DNA of 64,000 nucleotides from assembly GCA_015709595.1 (NCBI GenBank), contig CP054178.1:1989205-2053204 (forward strand), read 5' to 3'. The position numbers were made by a program, and so were the translations under genes. This DNA comes from Phycisphaeraceae bacterium (GTDB taxonomy: Bacteria; Planctomycetota; Phycisphaerae; Phycisphaerales; SM1A02). Below, one piece after another: positions 59,071 to 64,000 of this stretch. Under the pieces are notes generated by a model, which did not search any database, was not told the origin of the DNA, and saw only the letters and a list, made by a program, of their open reading frames with translations. The stretch's first letter is position 1. Every line of letters begins with the position of its first letter.

Positions 59071-59919
59071 TTGGAGCGTCCTTGGAAGAACCGGAGCGGC
59101 TGGGTGCGCCCCAGCGCGGCGCGAGCGACATCGCGACTGGCGGCGGCCCTGGTCGCCGCGTCCGTCCTGCTCACGGGCTGCGCCGATCCGGAGTACGACA
59201 CCTCCACGCCCGAGCGCACGCTGGCCGCCATGCAGCAGATGGTCAAGGACGGCCGCACCGACCTGCTCAAGCGGGTGATCCACATCGAGCCCCGCGACAT
59301 CACCTTCGCCGACACGGTGACCGAGGCCAGCGCCATCGAGGACGTGATCGACAAGACGGGCGACCTGCTGGGGCGGCTCTACCGCGTGTCGAGGAAACTC
59401 AAGGAGCGCTACCCCAACGACATGGTGGATGAGGCCAACTTCGCCACCACGGGCGGCATCGGCATGCTGCTGGGCGCGGGGGTGGAGAAGACGCTGAGCG
59501 AGTTCCTCAAGAATCCCTTCGCGTTCATCGACGACCAGCGCCAGCGGCTGACCGTGATCGACATGGGGGACGGCACCGCCGCCCTGCTGTGGGACGGCGA
59601 GCCGCCTTTCGGCGGGCTGGGGCTGCAGATGGTCGAGACGCGACAGGGGTGGAAGATCGACATCCCCGTCGATCTGCCGCCCATCAACCGCTTCCGCCCC
59701 GAGACGCGCGAGGAGTGGGCGGTGCTGGCCAACATGATGCTCGCCTTCGAGCGCTCGCTCAAGCACTTCGAGGACAAGCTGGACCGGGGCGAGTTCGGCT
59801 CGCTGGCCGACGCCAGCGGGCAGGCGGGGCGGATGCTGGGCGAGTCGGCGGTGGTGCAGGGGCTGATTTATTCGATGATGAAGGGCAAAGGTCCGGATGA
59901 ATCGAAAGCCGGCGGCTGA
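59071..59919 (+). CDS. Hypothetical lipoprotein
   Basis: 282 residues from a TTG at 59071, chosen because AGGAG lies eight bases upstream and it yields an ideal lipoprotein signal (ATSRLAAALVAASVLLTGC). The ATG at 59005 is an alternative. The mature part is helix-rich: TPERTLAAMQQMVKDGRTDL, a repeated IDDQRQRLTVIDMGDG stretch and a FERSLKHFEDKLDRGEFG helix. No family recognised. It is the only gene on this strand before the exported protein at 60001. Confidence 0.72.
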   Translation: MERPWKNRSGWVRPSAARATSRLAAALVAASVLLTGCADPEYDTSTPERTLAAMQQMVKDGRTDLLKRVIHIEPRDITFADTVTEASAIEDVIDKTGDLLGRLYRVSRKLKERYPNDMVDEANFATTGGIGMLLGAGVEKTLSEFLKNPFAFIDDQRQRLTVIDMGDGTAALLWDGEPPFGGLGLQMVETRQGWKIDIPVDLPPINRFRPETREEWAVLANMMLAFERSLKHFEDKLDRGEFGSLADASGQAGRMLGESAVVQGLIYSMMKGKGPDESKAGG

Positions 59920-60000
59920 CTGAACACGTTACACTGGGCGCGCAGAGGGCCGGGCCGCCTCGCCCCGTGGGCGATCGGTCCGGCCGTGGAGTCGCCCGTC

Positions 60001-60822
60001 ATGGCCAGAAACCCCGCATCCGTGCTTCCGCGTGTCGGCGTCATCGTTCAATCATTCCGTCCCGGTTCGGCGGCGTTCGCCGGGACGTTGGCCGCGATGC
60101 TGCTGGTCGCCGCGGCGGGGTGGCAGGATGGCGGCGGCGCGACGGGGGGCGGCGGCGGGGGGGCGGCGCCGCCCGAGATCGCCCAGGAGAAGTCGCCCGC
60201 CAGGCCCGATCGCCGCAACCCGCGGCAGATCCGCCGCGACCAGGGTGCGAGCGAAGGCCCCACCATGGTCGCCGGCGGCATGCCCCTGCAGGACGATCAA
60301 CTCGAGCAGTACGCGCGGCTGGAGCCGCTCGTCGGCGAGTTCACCTTCACCGGGCGGAACTGGTTCCGTCCGGACGCCGAGCCGCGATCGTTCCAGGGCG
60401 CATGGCGCAACGAATGGGCGCTGGACGGCTGGTACCTTCGCATGGAGTTCACCATCGAAGGGCGGCGGCCGTCCACGTCCGTCGGCATGCTCTGCTACGA
60501 GCAGCGCGCCAGTCGATGGGAGGCGGACTTCTATTCCAGCAGCGGAACCGTGCGCACACGGCGCACCGGCAACTTCGACGAAGAGACGCATCGCGTGCTG
60601 ACGATGATGGCCAGGTCGTCGAGCCGCGCTGAGTCCGACCCGGCGGATCAGAAGATGGTCATCGAGATCATCGACGACGATACCTTCACCTACACCGGCT
60701 GGGTGCTCAACCGCGAGACGGGCGAGTGGTGGAAGAACTTTACGTTGACGGCGAAGCGGGTGGAGCCCGGCGCGACGGAGGCGTCGCCTGGCGGCGGCGC
60801 GTCGGCGGCGGGCGGCGGCTGA
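60001..60822 (+). CDS. Exported DUF1579-like protein
   Basis: 273 residues with a signal-like N-terminus (FAGTLAAMLLVAAAGW), then a poly-Gly/Pro linker. The fold domain has LARLEPL-type sequence (YARLEPLVGEFTFTGRNWF), RNEWALDGWYLRMEFT, and MVIEIIDDDTFTYTGW, which resemble DUF1579 (lipocalin-like) proteins. It ends in an Ala/Gly/Ser-rich tail. TACACT at 59930-59935 could be a -10. GTG at 59986 would add five residues. Function unknown. Confidence 0.7.
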   Translation: MARNPASVLPRVGVIVQSFRPGSAAFAGTLAAMLLVAAAGWQDGGGATGGGGGGAAPPEIAQEKSPARPDRRNPRQIRRDQGASEGPTMVAGGMPLQDDQLEQYARLEPLVGEFTFTGRNWFRPDAEPRSFQGAWRNEWALDGWYLRMEFTIEGRRPSTSVGMLCYEQRASRWEADFYSSSGTVRTRRTGNFDEETHRVLTMMARSSSRAESDPADQKMVIEIIDDDTFTYTGWVLNRETGEWWKNFTLTAKRVEPGATEASPGGGASAAGGG

Positions 60823-60848
60823 TTCGACGCCCGGTGGTGAGCCATCCG

Positions 60849-60854
60849 TACAAT
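60849..60854 (+). promoter_or_regulatory. Putative -10 box for tRNA-Leu
   Basis: TACAAT ends six bases before the tRNA 5' end, differing from TATAAT at one position. No -35 is obvious. Confidence 0.45.
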
Positions 60855-60860
60855 GCCCCG

Positions 60861-60948
60861 GGGCCTGTGGCGGAATCGGCAGACGCAGCGGACTTAAAAT
60901 CCGCGGGTCGCCTCGGCGACCATGTGGGTTCGACTCCCACCGGGCCCA
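60861..60948 (+). tRNA. tRNA-Leu (anticodon UAA)
   Basis: GGGCCTG pairs with CGGGCCC at 60941-60947 (one G-U) to form the acceptor stem. The anticodon stem GCGGA/TCCGC encloses CTTAAAA with anticodon TAA at 60895-60897. A long variable arm (GGTCGCC/GGCGACC) marks a class II tRNA, and GTGGG-TTCGACT-CCCAC is the T arm. The discriminator is A at 60948 and the terminal CCA is not encoded. It reads UUA, a rare codon in such a GC-rich genome. Confidence 0.95.
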
Positions 60949-61056
60949 GTGCGGATCGGCTCGTCACCGAAGCATTCTGCCCTGACGCGGCACGGGCATT
61001 CGATGGAACATCGCCTGTGGGCGGGGTGGTGACTTCCGCCAACACCGCTTGATTCG

Positions 61057-61437
61057 TCAGGGGCCGGGCGAAAGCGCCGGTCGTCGCCAGGTGAAGTCGG
61101 GATCCTTCTCCAGCGCCTTGGCGGCCAGTTCGATGCAGCGACGGCAGATGCACGCATCAGGATGCGCCGGGCTTTGCCAGCCGGGCTCATCGGCGCGGCC
61201 CAGCGCCTCGCGGTCGAAGCCGGACTCGAGGCACATTGTGCAGTGATATCCAGCCGGCGCCGAGCCGATGTTCCGCAGCACCACTTCCGCATAGGCCACG
61301 CTCAGGCACCGGCCGCACAGGCATGATCCCTGGTGACCCTCGATCAGCGGCAGGTCGGCGCTCCACTGGCGATGGCAGAAGTCGCAGAGCACGTCCTCCA
61401 TGCGGACGTTGTCGGGATCAGTGCCTGGGCGGCGCAT
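61057..61437 (-). CDS. Hypothetical protein with two ClpX-type zinc fingers
   Basis: 126 residues. Two similar motifs occur in tandem: CDFCHRQWSADLPLIEGHQG with CLCGRCLSVAY, and CTMCLESGF then ACICRRCIELAAKALEKDPD. Both follow the ClpX N-terminal finger pattern (CxxC, ~20-30 residues, I-C-x-x-C-[IVL]), as in ClpX CSFCGKSQ then YICDEC. There is no AAA domain. The start at 61437 begins the first finger region. It could be an adaptor for ClpXP or another zinc-ribbon protein; that is inference. Confidence 0.72.
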   Translation of the reverse strand: MRRPGTDPDNVRMEDVLCDFCHRQWSADLPLIEGHQGSCLCGRCLSVAYAEVVLRNIGSAPAGYHCTMCLESGFDREALGRADEPGWQSPAHPDACICRRCIELAAKALEKDPDFTWRRPALSPGP

Positions 61438-61569
61438 GACCGGAGCATACGGCGTCGCTGGCGGCGCGGCGAGCGGTGACGCGCCGATGCCGGGTGCTCC
61501 CTTGCTCCCCGCGCCGCGCACTCGTATGCTCTGTTCATGCCGAGGATGGAGCGGAAGGAGCATCGCGTC

Positions 61570-62421
61570 ATGGAGGACGTCACCCGGAGCCGATCGCCCG
61601 TCTCGATGGTCGCCCCTGCGGCGGAAGGCCCCGGCCCTCACGCGACGCTGGCCGACCGGTATCGGTTCGTCAGACAGCGAATCGCCCACGCCGCCCAGCG
61701 CAGCGGTCGGACGGCGGATCAGGTCATTCTCGTCGCCGTCACCAAGTACGCCGGGTTCGACCAGATCCGCGAGCTGATCGAACTGGGGCATCAGGATTTC
61801 GGCGAGAACCAGGTGCAGAACCTGCAGAAGCGGGTGGCGCTGGTGGATGAGTTTCTGGCCCGCTGCCGGGAACTGGGCGGACCTCGCACCGCCAACGTCC
61901 CGGACAGGGTCCGCTGGCACATGATCGGGCACCTGCAGCGCAACAAGGTTCGGAAGGTGGTGGACCTGGTGCGGCTGATTCACTCCGTGGATTCGCTGCG
62001 GCTTCTCGAGGAACTGCACGCCTGCACCGCCAGGCGCGAGGAGCCGATCGAGGTGCTGGTGCAGGTGAACGTGGCCGGGGAAAGACAGAAGTTCGGCGTG
62101 GCGCCGGCGGCGGTGAAGCACCTGGTCGACCAGATCGACACCATGCTCGGGCTGCGCTGCCGCGGACTCATGTGCATGGCCCCGGTCGCCGATGATCCGC
62201 GGACGCTGCGGCCCGTGTTCGAGCGCTGCCGCGAGATCTTCGAGGACATCCGCCTGACCGCCGCGGGAACCGACCGGTTCGATATCCTCTCGATGGGCAT
62301 GAGCGGGGATTACGAAGTGGCCATCGAGTGCGGCGCCAACATGGTGCGCGTGGGGAGCGCGATCTTCGGACCGCCGCGCGCCCCCGAATCGGATGATGTC
62401 GATTCGGCGGAGAACCACTGA
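61570..62421 (+). CDS. YggS/PROSC family PLP homeostasis protein
   Basis: 283 residues. The PLP lysine is in ILVAVTKYAGFDQIREL, followed by GHQDFGENQVQNLQKRV, WHMIGHLQRNKVRKVVDLVR, IHSVDSLRLLEELH, VLVQVNVAGERQKFGVAP, and LSMGMSGDYEVAIECGANMV with the VRVGSAIFG end. It carries PLP and balances vitamin B6 and amino-acid pools. The ATG at 61570 has AAGGAG nine bases before it; 61537 is an alternative upstream start. TATGCT at 61525-61530 may be its -10. Confidence 0.92.
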   Translation: MEDVTRSRSPVSMVAPAAEGPGPHATLADRYRFVRQRIAHAAQRSGRTADQVILVAVTKYAGFDQIRELIELGHQDFGENQVQNLQKRVALVDEFLARCRELGGPRTANVPDRVRWHMIGHLQRNKVRKVVDLVRLIHSVDSLRLLEELHACTARREEPIEVLVQVNVAGERQKFGVAPAAVKHLVDQIDTMLGLRCRGLMCMAPVADDPRTLRPVFERCREIFEDIRLTAAGTDRFDILSMGMSGDYEVAIECGANMVRVGSAIFGPPRAPESDDVDSAENH

Positions 62422-62484
62422 CAGGCCGATGGCGCCGCGGCGTCCGCACACCGCCTGCTTGCTTCGCCTCATCCGGGCGACTGC

Positions 62485-63873
62485 TCAGATCAGATACAGC
62501 AGCGGGAACAGGAAGATCCAGATGAGATCGACCAGGTGCCAGTACAGCCCGCCCAGATCGACCTGGGTGAAGCGATGCGGACCGTATCGACCGCGGACGG
62601 CGCCGATGAGCAGCCAGCCGATCACCAGCATGCCCACGAGCACGTGAATGCCGTGCAGCCCGGTGGTGAGGAAGTAGATGTTGAAGTAGAGGTGGGCGTT
62701 GGCGGGGCGGGTTGGATCCTCGGTGTGATGCGCCACGGGCTGGATGAGCGGCTGCACGCGCTGGGCGCGGAATCGCGGCGAGATGCCGCGCGGCCCCTGG
62801 GCGGCGTTGGGAATAGATGATTTCGGGATATAAAACTCCGTTGACTGCGCCGAAGAAGAGGCGGCGCCGGAAGCCGTCGCCTCGCCCGCCGTCGCCCCGG
62901 CGGGCGGCGCGGATGGCTCCGCTTCCGCTCCCTCCGCAGCGCCTTCGGTTGGCGCATCGGGCTCGGACGGCGCGACCGGTTCGGGCGCCTTGAACGTTCG
63001 GATGTACGCCACGATGTGTCGAAGATCGTCGTCCTTGAGCGTCGGGTTGCCGCCCCTGGGAGGCATCTGTAGCCCCGTGGTGTTGAGTTTGTCGAAGGGC
63101 ATGCGGCCGCCCTTGATGAACTTGACAAGCTCCTCGTCGCTCTGGGATGCAATGAACTCGCTGCCGCGAATGTCCTTGCCCTGGCCCACGATGCCCTCGC
63201 CCGCCACGCCGTGGCAGGAGCGGCAGGTGGCCATCCACAGCGATTCGCCGGTCTTGGCGCTGAACTGGGGCGGCGGCGGAGGCGGCGGCGCGGCCTGATC
63301 GCCTTCCACCTCGTTCGCGGACGGGGCGGGCGGCTCCACGTGCGGCGGCGCGTAGAACCCGCGACCCCACACGAGCCCGTCGTGAATCTTGTGCGAGTAT
63401 TCCACGTACTTGATGCCCATGAACACGCCGCCCCCCAGCAGCGTCGCCGCCAGGCACCACACCAGCGGCCTGCGCTGTCCCCGCTGAGCAAAGGAGACGG
63501 CCATGGCCATCGTCATGCTGCTGACGATCAGCACCACCGTGTTGGTGGCGCCGAGCCACGTGTCGAGGAACTGGCTGCCGTAGGCGAAGACCTCGGGATG
63601 GTTCCCCCGAAGCACGGCGTAGTAGCAGAACAAGCCGCCGAACAGCAGCAGTTCCGTGGCGAGGAAAATCCACATCCCCAGCTTGGCGCTGGAGAACTGC
63701 TGGCCCAGCGACTCGAAGTGGTGCGCCAGTCCGGGGGCGTGCGCGTCGTCTACCGTTGCGGCGGCCGCGCCGTCATACTGGTGTCGGTGAACGGGGCAGC
63801 GCGAGAGCGAATCCGCGGGCCGATGCTCCGGCTCGGGCGGAGTCGCGGATGAGGGAGTCATGAACGCGGTCAT
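62485..63873 (-). CDS. Cytochrome c oxidase subunit III with inserted cytochrome c domain
   Basis: 462 residues. COX3 helices are seen at ~66-90 (KLGMWIFLATELLLFGGLFC), ~106-128 and ~136-154, then the chain leaves the membrane. A class I cytochrome c domain follows, with the haem motif CRSCHG at residues 217-222 and axial Met near 270 in GLQMPPRGG. Pro/Ala-rich linkers flank it at ~175-205 and ~297-345. COX3 resumes with NIYFLTTGLHGIHVLVGMLV and GGLYWHLVDLIWIFLFPLLY. The protein would be part of a caa3-like terminal oxidase. AGGAG lies before the start; 22 bases separate it from the upstream gene. Confidence 0.88.
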   Translation of the reverse strand: MTAFMTPSSATPPEPEHRPADSLSRCPVHRHQYDGAAAATVDDAHAPGLAHHFESLGQQFSSAKLGMWIFLATELLLFGGLFCYYAVLRGNHPEVFAYGSQFLDTWLGATNTVVLIVSSMTMAMAVSFAQRGQRRPLVWCLAATLLGGGVFMGIKYVEYSHKIHDGLVWGRGFYAPPHVEPPAPSANEVEGDQAAPPPPPPPQFSAKTGESLWMATCRSCHGVAGEGIVGQGKDIRGSEFIASQSDEELVKFIKGGRMPFDKLNTTGLQMPPRGGNPTLKDDDLRHIVAYIRTFKAPEPVAPSEPDAPTEGAAEGAEAEPSAPPAGATAGEATASGAASSSAQSTEFYIPKSSIPNAAQGPRGISPRFRAQRVQPLIQPVAHHTEDPTRPANAHLYFNIYFLTTGLHGIHVLVGMLVIGWLLIGAVRGRYGPHRFTQVDLGGLYWHLVDLIWIFLFPLLYLI

Positions 63874-63895
63874 GGCGATCTCCTGAAGCGGCGAG

Positions 63896-64000
63896 TCATT
63901 CGTGGTCGCTGGCGGACGGCGGCTCCTTCCGCAGCCGCGCGACCAGCGTGGCGAAGTCCATGTGAACGCCCGGGGTGACCAGCGCGGCCTGCTCCGCGGC
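63896..64000 (-). CDS. Partial CDS, C-terminal end, probably a cytochrome oxidase subunit
   Basis: The last 34 residues of a gene that continues past the window: VHMDFATLVARLRKEPPSAS and DHE before a TGA at 63896-63898. It lies 22 bases upstream of the COX3 gene on the same strand, so it is probably an oxidase subunit. The fragment itself is too short for a family call. Confidence 0.5.
   Translation of the reverse strand, partial: AAEQAALVTPGVHMDFATLVARLRKEPPSASDHE

Overview
The window is a high-GC, gene-dense bacterial chromosome segment. The best fit is a planctomycete of the Phycisphaerae type. The reasons are very GC-rich codon use, a giant macroglobulin/TPR protein, GspD- and PilT-type machinery with many unfamiliar prepilins, a PWDYCC lipoprotein, families of short GC-rich palindromic repeats, and many conserved proteins of no known function. 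It looks like core chromosome: I see no phage, transposase, CRISPR array or plasmid gene. The assignment is inferred from gene content and style, because no rRNA gene is present.

Layout. 1-3.2 kb: the 3' part of a methylmalonyl-CoA-mutase-type large subunit whose end is broken by a repeat insertion, a DUF4258/YgiT toxin-antitoxin-like pair, and an SDR oxidoreductase. 3.2-10.2 kb: a 121-bp MITE-like element, an alkyltransferase-like (ATL) protein, and a type IV pilus/type II secretion cluster (pilT, pilC/gspF, three proteins with pilin-like N-termini). 10.2-15.4 kb: asnS, a receiver-like gene, and groES-orf-orf-groEL, where the two small orfs look like paralogues. 15.6-20.8 kb: kdsC overlapping a 1183-residue LptC/OstA-like protein, a hypothetical gene and a pseudopilin. 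20.9-27.9 kb: a reverse-strand MacAB/TolC-like efflux operon flanked by two Cys-containing exported proteins. 28.2-36.3 kb: a 2703-residue TPR/alpha-2-macroglobulin protein. 36.5-40.1 kb: threonine dehydratase carrying an in-frame repeat insertion, a DUF885 metallopeptidase and a nucleotidyltransferase-like gene. 40.2-48.3 kb: sucB, sucA, priA and divergent carA. 48.6-53.8 kb: a secretin, an RsbV/RsbW-like pair and three convergent FHA genes. 54.1-64 kb: an Ogt-type methyltransferase, glyA, membrane and lipoproteins, tRNA-Leu(UAA), a double zinc-finger protein, a YggS-type protein, and a COX3 protein with a cytochrome c domain inserted inside it.

How the genes fit together. Envelope biogenesis dominates: pilus and secretion parts at three separate loci (4-10 kb, 20.3 kb, 48.6 kb), a likely LPS-export protein next to KDO phosphatase, tripartite efflux, and a periplasmic macroglobulin. 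Central metabolism is represented by the 2-oxoglutarate dehydrogenase E1/E2 pair, serine/glycine metabolism, carbamoyl phosphate synthesis and a terminal oxidase. Two alkylation-damage proteins are encoded, one with the acceptor cysteine and one with tryptophan in its place.

Limits. All calls are from reading the sequence without a database search. Starts were moved from the longest ORF where a ribosome-binding site, signal peptide or family length argued for it.
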